64,000 bases of DNA from Pseudarcicella hirudinis (GTDB taxonomy: Bacteria > Bacteroidota > Bacteroidia > Cytophagales > Spirosomataceae), in NCBI RefSeq assembly GCF_900115665.1, contig NZ_FOXH01000004.1, positions 1-64,000 of the forward strand, in the 5' to 3' direction. Below are positions 52,126 through 63,007 of the stretch, in pieces; position 1 is the stretch's first letter; every line of letters starts with the position of its first letter. Position numbers and translations under genes: made by a program. The notes under the pieces were generated by a model, which did not search any database, was not told where the DNA came from, and saw only the letters and a program-made list of their open reading frames with translations.

Positions 52126-53661
52126 TTATTTAGTGCCTCCCCATTCTTTACTTTGCTGAATTTTAGTATTTTCCATTTCCAGTAAAGGAATTGGCAGAAT
52201 CTCATGTTTACCCTCTTTAAAACCTCTTGGTCCTAAAACAGTTCCTGCTTTCTTCCAGCGTACCAAATCCAGCCAGCGATGGCCCTCTCCTGCCAGTTCA
52301 AGGCGTCTTTCATTAATAATATTGTCCATTGTAGCAGGAAGGTGATGCAGATTATCATGGTAAGCTCTGTCCCGTACAGCATTTAACAAGGCTGAAGCCC
52401 GTTCTAAATTTCCTCCCCCTCTCACTAATGCTTCTGCTTCCAGCAAATACATGTCTGCCAGACGCATATCGTAGATATTTTGCGGGAAATTCAATTCCAT
52501 GTTTCCGGCGCCTGTCCATTTAAAAGAATCTCTTCCGGCAAATTTTTCCAGAAAATATCCTGTATTCATATAACCTTTTTCATAAGTGGCAATCCCGTTT
52601 TTCTCAAGACTGTCGAGATTGGCAATGGTGTATTTATACCTTGGATCAAAATGAATGGCATTGAATAAATCCGGTGTAACAGGCAGAAAACTCCATCCTG
52701 AAACATAGTCAGGAGCGTTAGCTGTTTTTGCTTTGTAACCTCTCGGCCCAACCATAATATTCAATACATTTCCTTCTGTACATGATACACAACCCCAGGC
52801 TCCGGCAGAAGTATTGGTATAGGCAATTTCAAAAATTGATTCAGCATTGAACTTATTCTTAACATTCCAAAGGTCGCCGAAATTACTTAGTAACTTATAG
52901 CCATATTGACTTGCTCCGCCGGGCGTTCCGTTTACTGCTGCCAGTTCCTGAGCTGCCGGACCGAATTTCTCCTGCTGTAAATACACTTTACCCAATAAAG
53001 CATGACCTGCTCCCTGCGTAGCACGTCCACCTTCTGTAGCAACCGGAACGGCGGCAGGCAAATCTGCCATAGCTTCAGTCAAATCTTTCTCGATCTGTTT
53101 GTAAACCTCTTCCGGTGTTGCCTGTAAAACATTATTCATCTCGCTGGTTGAAACCGTTGAAGTAAATAAAGGAATGTTTTTAAAAAGTCTCACCAGATCA
53201 AAATAGAAATAAGCACGCAGGAATTTTGCTTCAGCAATGTATCTTTTCTTCAGCGATTCGTCCATCGGTACAGTACCTATTTTCTGAAGAATCACATTTG
53301 CCCTGAAAATTCCTGAAAAACCTTTTCTCCATAATTCATCCTGCGGGCCGGTTGCAGGAGTAAGCGTATAATTTGAAAATACCTGAAAACTGGTAATATC
53401 ATTGGCTCCTCCGCCTCCTGCATAGTGGTCATCGGAGGCAGCATTTAAAGCCCCGATTTTAGTAACAAAACCACTTCCCTGCCAGCCTACCACATCATAC
53501 ACAGCAACAAGTCCGTTAAATGCTTCCTGCTGATTACGGTAATAATTTGATTCGAGGTCTGTTCCTTTAGGTTTTACTTCAAGGAAATCTGTCGTACATG
53601 AACTCAGCAATTGTACTCCGATTACCAATCCTGCGATATATTTATTAATGTTTCTTTTCAT
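52126..53661 (-). CDS. SusD/RagB family glycan-binding lipoprotein
   Basis: 511 residues from the internal Met at 53661 (MKRNINKY); a Met three codons earlier (53670) is the alternative. Lipobox LLSSC near residue 22, followed by TTDFLEVKPKGT, the usual SusD start. TPR-like helices include AKFLRAYFYFDLVRLF and the C-terminal NERRLELAGEGHRWLDLVRWKKAG. It binds glycans at the cell surface as the lid of the SusC transporter encoded just before it. Confidence 0.94.
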   Translation of the reverse strand: MKRNINKYIAGLVIGVQLLSSCTTDFLEVKPKGTDLESNYYRNQQEAFNGLVAVYDVVGWQGSGFVTKIGALNAASDDHYAGGGGANDITSFQVFSNYTLTPATGPQDELWRKGFSGIFRANVILQKIGTVPMDESLKKRYIAEAKFLRAYFYFDLVRLFKNIPLFTSTVSTSEMNNVLQATPEEVYKQIEKDLTEAMADLPAAVPVATEGGRATQGAGHALLGKVYLQQEKFGPAAQELAAVNGTPGGASQYGYKLLSNFGDLWNVKNKFNAESIFEIAYTNTSAGAWGCVSCTEGNVLNIMVGPRGYKAKTANAPDYVSGWSFLPVTPDLFNAIHFDPRYKYTIANLDSLEKNGIATYEKGYMNTGYFLEKFAGRDSFKWTGAGNMELNFPQNIYDMRLADMYLLEAEALVRGGGNLERASALLNAVRDRAYHDNLHHLPATMDNIINERRLELAGEGHRWLDLVRWKKAGTVLGPRGFKEGKHEILPIPLLEMENTKIQQSKEWGGTK

Positions 53662-53681
53662 TGTATTCAAATAATTAAAAA

Positions 53682-56600
53682 TTAAAACCCAAGATTCAAC
53701 CCGACCATGAATGAACGTGCCTGAGGATAAATTCCACGGTCTATGCTCATTACTCCACCTCCGATTTCAGGATCATATCCGGTATATTTAGTGAAAGTCA
53801 GTAAGTTCTGGCTCATCACATAAACACGGGCTTTCTGAATACCTAATCTGCTTGTCAGATTCTTTGGTAAGGTGTAACCAACCTGCAAAGTCTTAATTCT
53901 GAAATACCCGCCGTCTTCAAGATAGAAATCAGAAGGATTACTGAAATTTTTGTTAGGGTCACCATTTACGATTCTTGGAAAAGTAGCAGATGTACCTTCT
54001 CCTGTCCAGCGATCGAGTGCTTTAGTCTGCCAGTTAGCGTTCGCAATATCAAGACGACGTAATCCCTGGAAAATCTTGTTTCCTGAAGCACCTTGTCCGA
54101 AAACCACTAAGTCAAATCCCTGGTAAGCCAGGTTAAATGTAAAACCGTAAGACAACGTAGGTGTCGGGTTTCCTAAGAAAGTTCTGTCATTTTCAGTAAT
54201 AACACCATCTCCGTCTATGTCAGACCATTTAAAATCTCCCGGCTTGGCATTTGGCTGAATTCTTTTACCATTTTTGTCAACATAACTTTCAATTTGCGAC
54301 TGGTTCTGGAAGATCCCAAGAGTTTTAAAGCCATAAAAAGCATTAATCGGTTGTCCGACCTGTGTTCTTGTAATCGGGTAAGTACTTGCCTGGAAAGTTT
54401 GTCCGCCTGATAAATACGTAATTCCTCCTCCCAGATTTGTTACCTCATTCTGGATAAATGAAACATTACCATTTACTGAAAAGTCAAATTTTCCGAATTT
54501 CTTCCGATAACCTGCTTCAAACTCAATCCCGGTATTCTGCATATCAGCAATATTGGCGGCAGGGTTAGAAATTGCCCCGACATAACCCGGAATGCGGGGA
54601 TATTGCAAAATGTCTTTTGTTACCTTTTTAAACCATTCCAAAGTCACATTTACAGAGTTAAACAAAGTAGCATCCAAACCAATGTTTGTCTGACTGGTTT
54701 GTTCCCATTTTAAATCAGGATTGGCCGGTGCGTTGGGGCTATAACCAATAATATAACTTCCTGAAGTACCAAAAGCATAGTTTCTGCCGCTACCAACTGT
54801 TGACAGGAATGAAAAATCTCCGATAGCATCATTTCCTACTATACCGTAACCACCTCTTAATTTCAGGAAATTAACCACGGTATTAGTCGGGAAGAAATCT
54901 TCTCTCGACGCAACCCAGCCCAATGAAACAGATGGGAAAACACCGTATTTATGATTCGCACCAAATCTTGAGGAACCATCTCTTCTGACCAAACCTTGTA
55001 CCAGGTACTTTTCGTCGAAATTATAGTTCAATCTGGCAAATAATGATGCTACAGTATGCTCTGCTCCTTCAGAACCATCTGAGGCACGCTGATCTGCCGG
55101 AACTTTGTAGTTCAGGGAAGCATCATTGAAGTTATCAACCGGAACATTATAGAAAGTTACACTCGTTGAATATGTTCTGTTTTCCAGATAAGCACCCTGT
55201 CCTAAAAGCAAGCTGACATTATGCTTGTTGAAGTCTTTGGTATAAGAAAGCGTATTTTCAATATTCCAGTCGAAACGGGTATTATTACTTCTGTTAAATG
55301 AGGTTTTAGAGGTTATATTTGAAGAGTTCAGCCATGAAAGCGGTGAAAAGTTTTCACTGCCGTAGAAAGCCATTTTAGAACCCAGCGTTGAACGGAATTT
55401 CAACCCTTTCATTGGCTGGGCTTCTACAAAAGCATTTCCTATAAAGTTGTCGCTCCAGCCATAATTTCCCAAACGGGTTTGGATATACGCTAAAGGATTA
55501 ACCATCTCCTGACCTACCGCAGAAGAAATTCCATAAGGATTTCCATTGGCATCACGACGGATTCCGATGTTCTGATAAGGAGAACCTGCTGCTACAGAAG
55601 GGTCCGTGATAACCGCTTGTGTAATCGGGTCCAGGTTAATAGCAGAACTTAACGGGCCTCCAAATTCACTGTTTGTATTTCCTAAACCAATTGACTTATC
55701 ATGTGCATAGCCAAGGTTTTGTCCTACAGTAATCCATTTTGACAATTTATGGGTACTGTTCAGACGAACATTGATACGGGTATATCTGGAAATGTCAGTA
55801 GCTACAATTCCTTCCTGGTCAAGATACCCGAAAGAAAGGTAAAAAGTAGATTTATCATTTCCTCCGCTGATGCTTAATTCATGATTCTGGCGACGTGCGC
55901 TGTTATTAAAAATAAGTGCCTGCCAATCGGTTCCTTGTCCGTATGAAGCAGGGTTTGGATACACAACCGCCCCACCTGCTGCTACAGAAGATTCATTTCG
56001 CAAAGTCGCATACTGGGTAGCATTAAGCATATCCAGTTTTTTTGCAGGGGCAGAAGTTCCATAAAATCCATTGTAATTTACCTGAATACTTCCTGCTTTT
56101 CCTTTTTTAGTAGTAACCAGGATCACCCCGGCTGCTGCTCTGGCACCATAAATAGCCTGCGATGCGGCATCTTTTAATACTTCAATTGATTCAATATCCG
56201 ACTGATTCAGATAACCAATTCCGCCATTATCAACTACCACCCCATCAACTACCCAAAGCGGGTTATTGTTATTGAGTGTAGTTACCCCACGGACACGAAC
56301 GGTTGCACTTGAACCCGGCTGGCCGGAGTTAGAGGCGATTGTTAAACCGGAGGTCCTGCCCTGAAGTGCTTCCTCAACTCTGTTGATTGGCATACTTTCC
56401 AGATCTGCCGCCTTTACACTTGAAATTGCCCCTGTGACAACACTTTTTTTCTGGGCACCATAACCTACTACAATTACTTCATTAAGGCTGTTAGAAAGTT
56501 CTTCCAATTGAAAATCATGAACGGCCGAATTCTTTACTATAAAACTTTGAGTAGCCGCACCCAGATAATTAACCACTAAAGTGGCCCCGGGAGAAACGTT

Positions 56601-56795
56601 AATCGTATATCTTCCGGTTGAATCTGTAATAACAGCTTTTGAGGTTCCCATTACTGCGACACTTGCTCCTACCAATGCTTCCCCGCCAGGTTTAGACGTT
56701 ACTCTCCCGCTAACTCTCAGGCTTTGTGCCATCGAAGTTCCAATTACACCAAAGAGCAGTATGATACTTATTAGCAGTACAATTTTTCTTTTCAT
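53682..56795 (-). CDS. SusC/RagA family TonB-dependent transporter (GH16 locus)
   Basis: 1037 residues. Signal peptide, then a carboxypeptidase-regulatory-like domain (about 25-105, VSGRVTSKPGGEALVGASV). The plug has NEVIVVGYGAQKKSVVTGAIS and PLWVVDGVVVDNGG. A 22-strand barrel ends in ARSFMVGLNLGF. It imports oligosaccharides bound by SusD, using TonB energy. The substrate is probably beta-glucan oligosaccharides, judged from the GH16 gene. It starts the three-gene transcript from a good promoter at 56872. Confidence 0.94.
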   Translation of the reverse strand: MKRKIVLLISIILLFGVIGTSMAQSLRVSGRVTSKPGGEALVGASVAVMGTSKAVITDSTGRYTINVSPGATLVVNYLGAATQSFIVKNSAVHDFQLEELSNSLNEVIVVGYGAQKKSVVTGAISSVKAADLESMPINRVEEALQGRTSGLTIASNSGQPGSSATVRVRGVTTLNNNNPLWVVDGVVVDNGGIGYLNQSDIESIEVLKDAASQAIYGARAAAGVILVTTKKGKAGSIQVNYNGFYGTSAPAKKLDMLNATQYATLRNESSVAAGGAVVYPNPASYGQGTDWQALIFNNSARRQNHELSISGGNDKSTFYLSFGYLDQEGIVATDISRYTRINVRLNSTHKLSKWITVGQNLGYAHDKSIGLGNTNSEFGGPLSSAINLDPITQAVITDPSVAAGSPYQNIGIRRDANGNPYGISSAVGQEMVNPLAYIQTRLGNYGWSDNFIGNAFVEAQPMKGLKFRSTLGSKMAFYGSENFSPLSWLNSSNITSKTSFNRSNNTRFDWNIENTLSYTKDFNKHNVSLLLGQGAYLENRTYSTSVTFYNVPVDNFNDASLNYKVPADQRASDGSEGAEHTVASLFARLNYNFDEKYLVQGLVRRDGSSRFGANHKYGVFPSVSLGWVASREDFFPTNTVVNFLKLRGGYGIVGNDAIGDFSFLSTVGSGRNYAFGTSGSYIIGYSPNAPANPDLKWEQTSQTNIGLDATLFNSVNVTLEWFKKVTKDILQYPRIPGYVGAISNPAANIADMQNTGIEFEAGYRKKFGKFDFSVNGNVSFIQNEVTNLGGGITYLSGGQTFQASTYPITRTQVGQPINAFYGFKTLGIFQNQSQIESYVDKNGKRIQPNAKPGDFKWSDIDGDGVITENDRTFLGNPTPTLSYGFTFNLAYQGFDLVVFGQGASGNKIFQGLRRLDIANANWQTKALDRWTGEGTSATFPRIVNGDPNKNFSNPSDFYLEDGGYFRIKTLQVGYTLPKNLTSRLGIQKARVYVMSQNLLTFTKYTGYDPEIGGGVMSIDRGIYPQARSFMVGLNLGF

Positions 56796-57334
56796 TCTTT
56801 AAAGGTTGTTTCAAATGGCAAAGATTTTACCATTGGGATTTTGATTTAAATTAGTTTTGGTATACCTGCTGCAAAGGTAGAACTGGCGCTAAAAAAAGTA
56901 CAATTATTTATGACTACATTACTACAACAAAAACCTCACAACTGGTACTATTCAGACTTTTTCACCCCAACATTACCACAACAAAAGCCCATACATGGTT
57001 AAATTTTATCCAAATCTTACGATTTTATGTAGTAATCGTACAATCCCGGAATTTGTTAAAGAATGCTAAGCTGTTCTAGTAAAACGTAATAAAAACGCAG
57101 CGGTTTTTCAGGAGAAAATTTCAGTGATTAAAGGAAAATAAATGAAGTAGAGCTGCCTCAAAAAGAATTGAAAATTCTCCGAAATATGGTAAAACATTAT
57201 TGAATAAATCTGATCCCGGCAACGGACTGTAGTGATTTTATTCATGAAATATACCTCTTGTAAGAGAAAGATAAAGAAACAGAGCAATGAGAAAATGGCA
57301 GGATCTATGAGATTTTATTTTCTGAAAATTCCAT
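56796..57334 (-). promoter_or_regulatory. Upstream region and promoter of the GH16-susCD locus
   Basis: On the minus strand TTG (complement of 56901-56903), a 21-base spacer and TACCTTTG (complement of 56872-56879) form a promoter, giving a leader of about 70 bases. The remaining sequence up to the FKBP terminator (about 56905-57334) is AT-rich with no gene or clear operator identified. Confidence 0.6.
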
Positions 57335-57377
57335 AAAAAAAACTCCCGCTTCTATGAAAAGAAAGAGGGAGTTTTTT
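57335..57377 (-). terminator. Terminator after the FKBP gene
   Basis: A run of A then ACTCCC (to 57347) pairs with GGGAGT (57367-57372), followed by T. Extra pairing in the loop is possible. It works best on the minus strand. Confidence 0.8.
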
Positions 57378-57405
57378 GAAAAGAAGCCTGGTTTTGTAAC
57401 AGAAA

Positions 57406-57843
57406 CTAGTTCGTTTCCAACAACTCGACTTCAAAAATTAAAGTCGCGCCACCGGGAATATCTGCACCAGCACCACGCTCGCCATAAGCAAGATGGTATG
57501 GAAGAAAAAACTTATATTTACTTCCTGTAGGCATTAACTGAAGACCTTCCGTCCAGCCGCTGATTACCTGGTATAAACCAAAACTAATCGGTTCTCCACG
57601 TAAAACACTGCTATCGAAAATAACGCCGTCAATTGTCGTTCCGTGATAATGTGTAAGTACTTTACTTCTCGGACCACTTGGTTTCGGACCAGTTCCTTCA
57701 GTCAGAACTTCATATTGCAAGCCGCTTGCTGTTTCAACGACTCCTTCTCTTTTTTTATTTTCTGCTAAAAATGCAGCACCTCTTGCGATTTCAGCTGCTA
57801 CTTTTTCACGGCTGTTGCCCTGAATTCCATCGAATAAACCCAT
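57406..57843 (-). CDS. FKBP-type peptidyl-prolyl isomerase
   Basis: 145 residues. The FKBP core begins LQYEVLTEGTGPKPSG and contains VLTHYHGTTIDGVIFDSS, GEPISFGLYQVISGWTEGLQLMPTGSKYKFFLPYHLAYGERG and IPGGATLIFEVELLE, all canonical. A short helical N-terminal dimerisation segment (about 1-40) resembles FklB. No signal peptide, so cytoplasmic. On the minus strand a TATCTTTG -7 box lies at the complement of 57869-57876. It separates the two SusCD loci and has no evident link with them. Confidence 0.93.
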   Translation of the reverse strand: MGLFDGIQGNSREKVAAEIARGAAFLAENKKREGVVETASGLQYEVLTEGTGPKPSGPRSKVLTHYHGTTIDGVIFDSSVLRGEPISFGLYQVISGWTEGLQLMPTGSKYKFFLPYHLAYGERGAGADIPGGATLIFEVELLETN

Positions 57844-57970
57844 GTTGTATGATTGTTTAATTTTTCCTCAAAGATAAATATGTTTTAGAGGAAAGCAGAA
57901 AGACTTTCAGAGAAAAGATTTGGTTTTCCTTTCTTTTCCGGATCTGGAAGGAAAGTCCTTTTCTATACAA

Positions 57971-58003
57971 AAAAGGCAGGGTTTAAATAAACCACTGCCT
58001 TTT
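57971..58003. terminator. Terminator of the GH32-susCD locus
   Basis: AAAAGGCAG (57971-57979) pairs with CTGCCTTTT (57995-58003); inside, GTTT and AAAC can also pair. It is 75 bases past the susD stop on the minus strand and usable in both directions. Confidence 0.8.
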
Positions 58004-58077
58004 CATTACTCATTAACCATTTTAATATCAACATGAATCCATTGATATTTTTATCATTACCCAAAACACTTTATCGT

Positions 58078-59787
58078 TTAGAATCCCGGATTCTGTTTAT
58101 ATAACCCTTTTGTAAAACTGATTTCTCTTTGAGGAATCGGTAAATACTCATCCCTTCCCGCCGTAAATTTTGCTGTCGATAAAAATGGTCTTCTTACCTT
58201 CTCTATATCCAGATAAGCATTCAGCGTTTCTGCGGCAATTCCCCAGCGTACCAGGTCGAAGAACCGTGGACTCTCAGTGGCAAACTCCAGTCTTCTCTCC
58301 CATCTGAGTGCTGATCTTGCATAAGATTGGGTCCAGCCTGCAGAACCATATTCTTTGGTATTGTATTTGGAAGCAAATGTTCCGTCAGATTTCTTCAAAC
58401 GGCCGGTACTGGCTGCTGCTCTTCTTCTGATCTGGTTAATCAGCGGGCGGGCGGCTTCCTGCTGTCCTAATTCGATATAAGCTTCAGCCTGCATCAGTAA
58501 AACATCATCATAGCGGATAATATCTATGTTTTTGGAAGAACCGATAAAAGGACCTTCTTTATGATAAGAAGAACTGGAGGCCAGCTGCTGTTCTTTCATT
58601 GTATGGAACAACCCGTAAACCCCAGGATCTCTTACCCAGCTATTGCTGAAAGGAAGGTCAGGATTATACTTGTAGGGATGTCCGTCAATCCCGATCGTAT
58701 GGTCTATGCGCGGGTCAACCGTATTGCTGGCAAAATCTACATTGCTATTGTTAAAGGTATCAAATAATGGCAAACCATTCGCATCTGTTTTGTAAGCATT
58801 TGCCAGGTTCTGACTTGCCTGATGAAAGCCACAACATCCGTATTGCGGTGCTCCGTGAGGGTAATTAAGGCCGGTAACATAACTGAGACGACCGATTGTT
58901 GTTCCATCATTGATCGAATACTGAATCGCAAAAACTGACTCTGGTCCGTTTTCAGTTTCAGCGATAAAGTTTTCCGCAAAATCAGGCTGCAAGCTATATT
59001 GTCCCGAGCTGATTACCTGCTGAGTCAGCGTCACTACTTCCTGTAACCTTGTTTTATTAATATTAGTCACCTGGTGTTTGTCATCCTGCTCATAAGCCTG
59101 AAACAATCTGAGTTTCGCCAGATAAGCGGCTGCGGCAATTTTGTTAGCTCTGCCAATCTGCGATTGTTTTGCAGGCAGGTTATTCACCGCAAACTGGAAG
59201 TCTTCTCCGATTTTATTCCATAATTCATCATTTTTGTACTGCACATTCGATACTTTCAGAATATCATCATTTGAGATTGTTTCATCGATATAGGGAATAT
59301 TTTTAAATAACATTTTCAGCATAAAATAAGAATGCCCTCTCAAAAAGCGCAACTCAGCCTGACGGGTCTTTTTCAATGGAAATTCTGCTTCCGAAAGAGA
59401 ATTAACACTTCTTAAGGCCACATTTGCCCTTGAAATTGCCTTGTAGAAATTTTCCCAGGTAAAAGGGTGCATCAATCCCTGATCCGGTCTGGTGAGGTTA
59501 TAGTGCTCGTAATAATCCACATCGGCAACATCCGAAACACCTCCGCCTCCCTTATAGGCATCATCTGAACGCACACTGCCATACACCCACATGCTCGTCA
59601 TCGGACCGACCATATCATCATTCCCGATTCCGGCATATGCTGCCGTTACCAGGGCATCAGCAGCTTCTGCACTTTTTACATTTTCTGAAGAAAGCGTTCC
59701 CTGAGGTTTATAGTCAAGGAAATCCTGACAAGAGGACATGGTTAATCCACTTGCAATGAGTAAACTATATATAAATTTCTTTTTCAT
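58078..59787 (-). CDS. SusD/RagB family glycan-binding lipoprotein (GH32 locus)
   Basis: 569 residues. Lipobox MSSC near residue 20, followed by QDFLDYKPQGTLSSENV. SusD-like helices include ELRFLRGHSYFMLKMLFKNIPY, and the C-terminal RWERRLEFATESPRFFDLVRWGIA is typical. It is longer than the SusD at 52126 and clearly divergent. It is encoded 64 bases after its SusC partner and probably captures fructan at the surface. Confidence 0.94.
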   Translation of the reverse strand: MKKKFIYSLLIASGLTMSSCQDFLDYKPQGTLSSENVKSAEAADALVTAAYAGIGNDDMVGPMTSMWVYGSVRSDDAYKGGGGVSDVADVDYYEHYNLTRPDQGLMHPFTWENFYKAISRANVALRSVNSLSEAEFPLKKTRQAELRFLRGHSYFMLKMLFKNIPYIDETISNDDILKVSNVQYKNDELWNKIGEDFQFAVNNLPAKQSQIGRANKIAAAAYLAKLRLFQAYEQDDKHQVTNINKTRLQEVVTLTQQVISSGQYSLQPDFAENFIAETENGPESVFAIQYSINDGTTIGRLSYVTGLNYPHGAPQYGCCGFHQASQNLANAYKTDANGLPLFDTFNNSNVDFASNTVDPRIDHTIGIDGHPYKYNPDLPFSNSWVRDPGVYGLFHTMKEQQLASSSSYHKEGPFIGSSKNIDIIRYDDVLLMQAEAYIELGQQEAARPLINQIRRRAAASTGRLKKSDGTFASKYNTKEYGSAGWTQSYARSALRWERRLEFATESPRFFDLVRWGIAAETLNAYLDIEKVRRPFLSTAKFTAGRDEYLPIPQREISFTKGLYKQNPGF

Positions 59788-59851
59788 TGTTCTATTGATT
59801 TGTGATCGTTAAAATTGGATGGATTTGTCTGAGAACCCCTCCGGTCATTCC

Positions 59852-62800
59852 TTAAAAGGACACATTTACGCCGAAAGTCAATGTTCTTGGTATCGGAATA
59901 GCATTTACATCTGTACGTTCCGGATCAGGGCCAATGAATTGTGAAGACTTGATCAGAAACAGGTTTTCTGCCATTACATAAACTCTGAGTCTTTCCATCG
60001 CAATTTTCTTAATCAGATCTTTACTGAAAGTATATCCCAATTGTACATTCCTCAGTTTGAAATATGAAGTATTTACATTGAAATAATCTGAAGGGCGGGT
60101 TTCATTATTTCCATCCGACAACGATAAAGCAGGCACTCTGGTATTAGTGTGTGTCGGCGTCCAGGCATCAAATACACCCGGGCCAACGTTTTCTCTGCCT
60201 CTGATAAAATTATTGTAGAAAGTATAGGAATCAAAACCCGTTCTGCCCGCAATACCTGAACCAAAGACGGACAAATCGAAGTTCTTATAACCCAGGTTTA
60301 TGGTTAAACTGTATTCCAATGCAGGTAAAGACGTTCCGAAAAATACCCGGTCATCATCATTTATTACGCCGTCATTATTCGTATCTACATAACGGATTCT
60401 TCCCGGAGCAGCTCCGACTTGTTTGGGAGCAGCATCTACTTCCGCCTGACTCTGGAAAAGTCCGTTTGTTTTGTATCCGAACAAATCAAACTGTGAATGA
60501 CCGATGATGGTATTAATTGCGTTCCCGGCATAGGCAGATCTTACTTCTTCAGGCAATTCTGTGATTTTATCTCTGAATCTGCTGAAATTGGCAAATACAC
60601 TGTAGGTTAAATCTCCTTTAGGTTTTCCATAATACCCCAATGACAATTCAAATCCGTTGTTTACTTTGGTTGCACCGTTTACGTACTTCAATTGTCCTTC
60701 TCCAACCGCCGAAGCTACCGGAGGTTTAATAAGGATATCACTGGTTGTACGGGTAAAATAATCAAATGAACCTACCAGACTTCCATCGAAAAATCCAAAG
60801 TCAATTCCGGCATTTACTTCATCGGTAGTTTCCCATTTCAGCTTGGTATTTTCTGCCTGAGTTGACACAAAACCGGAAGGAAGATTTCCTGTATTGGCAC
60901 CGTTGAGATCATAGGCAGTACCTATGTTCCAAAACTGGTCAAAAAAGCCATTATGTCCATCCGGCACCTGAGAAGCTCTTGTTCCATATCTGGTATCATA
61001 CAAACCATAACGTGCGAGGTCTCCGATTTCCTGGTTACCAACCCGGCCTACCCCAACTCTGGCTTTTAAATTACTGACTACCTTTACATCCTTGAAGAAA
61101 TCCTCTTTATCAATTCTCCAGCCTACAGAAGCAGCAGGGAAAATACCATATCTGTTATCTTCTCCGAAACGGGAAGAACCATCCCGGCGTATGGTTACAG
61201 CTGCCAGGTATTTGTCTGAAAATCCATAGTCAATTCTTCCGAATTGCGACAACAGACGACTTCCTGATGCAGAACCGGTTACACTGGTATTTCCGGTACC
61301 GGCACTCAACACAAAATAGTCTTCTGTTTGCAAAGCAAATCCTTCTTTCTTGGCAACCTGATAGTTAAAATCGTTTTTAATAGCCTCTACCCCGGCTAAA
61401 AACTTAAACTGGCTTCTCCCTATTTCAAGATTATAACGAACTGTATTTGACCAGGTTAAACTCAGGTTTTTATTTTGATCTAAAGTCAGACTGTTATTGG
61501 TACGACCGAAAGAACCTTCAGAAAATGATTGCTCAATATTTTTGAATAAATAACTGGCATTATCCGCTCCGACGCTCGACTTGAAAAACAGATTCTTCAC
61601 CGGTTCAATTTCAATAAACACGTTACCAAACATGGTGAGGCGATTGGTATTATCCCATTTATTGATGTCCTGCATATGCAAAGGGTTATTTCTGTCGGAA
61701 TAGCCTGAACCGATTGCTCCGCCATAAGAGCCATCCTTTGCATAAATCGGAATAGTTGGTGCTAAAGTAATGGCCAAACCAGGTGTCAGAGCTCCTCCGA
61801 TATCTGAAGCAGCCAGTGTTTCATTTGAGGAAGCAATCTGGATATTCGCCCCGATTTTCACGCTGTTATTGAATGTACTTGTCAAAGCATTAATCCGACC
61901 GCTGATTTTGTCATAATTGGTATATTTCAGCATTCCGGTATTTTTAAAATACCCCAGGTTAATCTGCAAAGAAGAGTTTTTGGTACCTCCTGTGATCGTC
62001 AGTTCATTGTTTGTCACCACACCCATTTTATACATAGCTTCCTGCCAGTCTGTATCTCCGGCAGGCATATTTGTATTACCTCCGACGTATGGATTGACGG
62101 TAACACCATTTAAAACAGGGTTTTTAAGGTTCTTATTCCAGTCAAATGTATAAAGTGCCCCGTAACCATCTTCCGGATTTACCCCATCGTTAACGGAAGC
62201 CTGCCAAAGTGCTTTTCCACGGTCAACCGCATTCAGCATTTTGAATCTCTGGTATTTTTCGGATTGAAAAGAGATGCTTGAATTAAAGTCAATGTTAATT
62301 TTCCCGTTTGTGTTAGTCCCGTTTTTAGTAGTCACGATGATTACCCCGTTAGAAGCTCTGGAACCATATATTGAGGCAGCAGAAGCATCTTTCAATACCT
62401 GAATCGACTGAATTGAGTTAGGATTTATCCCCTGTAGTACTTCAGGTCTTTTGGTAGGAACCCCATCGATGATATAAAGCGGATCTGTATTACCAAGGGT
62501 ATTGGCTCCCCGAATTAAAATCCGGGAATTGGTACCATTGGGAGAGCCGCTTTTTTCAATATAAAGCCCCGGAACCCGCCCCTGCAAAGCCTGCATCGGG
62601 TTTCCTGAACTGATATTCTTGATTGGTGCTAAATCTACAATAGCTACTGCACCCGTCAGGTCTTCTTTTCTGGAAGAAGTATAACCTACTACAACTACTT
62701 CATTCAGTTCTTTTCCGGGAACAAGTGAGATATTTACCACGCTCATTCCGGTTATTGAAACTTCCTTTGAAGCATAACCAATGTAAGAAACCATCAAAGT

Positions 62801-63007
62801 TGTTGCATTTTCCGGAACAGACAAGGAGAACTTTCCTTCTGCGTTTGTGGTAGTTCCTCTTGTTGTTCCTTTAATAAGAATGTTTGCCCCGATCAGCGCT
62901 TCATTGCTCTCTTCGCCCAAAACCCTTCCGGTTATGGTTCTTTGCTGAGCTAACGCAAGCTGGACTGTCAGGAACAGTGCGGCAATGGTCAGTAGATAAT
63001 TTTTCAT
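59852..63007 (-). CDS. SusC/RagA family TonB-dependent transporter (GH32 locus)
   Basis: 1051 residues. Signal peptide (to ...ALAQQ), carboxypeptidase-regulatory-like domain (ITGRVLGEESNEALIGANILIKG). The plug has NEVVVVGYTSSRKEDLTGAVA and DPLYIIDGVP, and the barrel ends in RTLTFGVNVSF. Its import substrate is probably levan or inulin oligosaccharides because the gene upstream is GH32. No exact TAnnTTTG box is seen in the 178 bases upstream, so it may be read through from the GH32 gene. Confidence 0.94.
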   Translation of the reverse strand: MKNYLLTIAALFLTVQLALAQQRTITGRVLGEESNEALIGANILIKGTTRGTTTNAEGKFSLSVPENATTLMVSYIGYASKEVSITGMSVVNISLVPGKELNEVVVVGYTSSRKEDLTGAVAIVDLAPIKNISSGNPMQALQGRVPGLYIEKSGSPNGTNSRILIRGANTLGNTDPLYIIDGVPTKRPEVLQGINPNSIQSIQVLKDASAASIYGSRASNGVIIVTTKNGTNTNGKINIDFNSSISFQSEKYQRFKMLNAVDRGKALWQASVNDGVNPEDGYGALYTFDWNKNLKNPVLNGVTVNPYVGGNTNMPAGDTDWQEAMYKMGVVTNNELTITGGTKNSSLQINLGYFKNTGMLKYTNYDKISGRINALTSTFNNSVKIGANIQIASSNETLAASDIGGALTPGLAITLAPTIPIYAKDGSYGGAIGSGYSDRNNPLHMQDINKWDNTNRLTMFGNVFIEIEPVKNLFFKSSVGADNASYLFKNIEQSFSEGSFGRTNNSLTLDQNKNLSLTWSNTVRYNLEIGRSQFKFLAGVEAIKNDFNYQVAKKEGFALQTEDYFVLSAGTGNTSVTGSASGSRLLSQFGRIDYGFSDKYLAAVTIRRDGSSRFGEDNRYGIFPAASVGWRIDKEDFFKDVKVVSNLKARVGVGRVGNQEIGDLARYGLYDTRYGTRASQVPDGHNGFFDQFWNIGTAYDLNGANTGNLPSGFVSTQAENTKLKWETTDEVNAGIDFGFFDGSLVGSFDYFTRTTSDILIKPPVASAVGEGQLKYVNGATKVNNGFELSLGYYGKPKGDLTYSVFANFSRFRDKITELPEEVRSAYAGNAINTIIGHSQFDLFGYKTNGLFQSQAEVDAAPKQVGAAPGRIRYVDTNNDGVINDDDRVFFGTSLPALEYSLTINLGYKNFDLSVFGSGIAGRTGFDSYTFYNNFIRGRENVGPGVFDAWTPTHTNTRVPALSLSDGNNETRPSDYFNVNTSYFKLRNVQLGYTFSKDLIKKIAMERLRVYVMAENLFLIKSSQFIGPDPERTDVNAIPIPRTLTFGVNVSF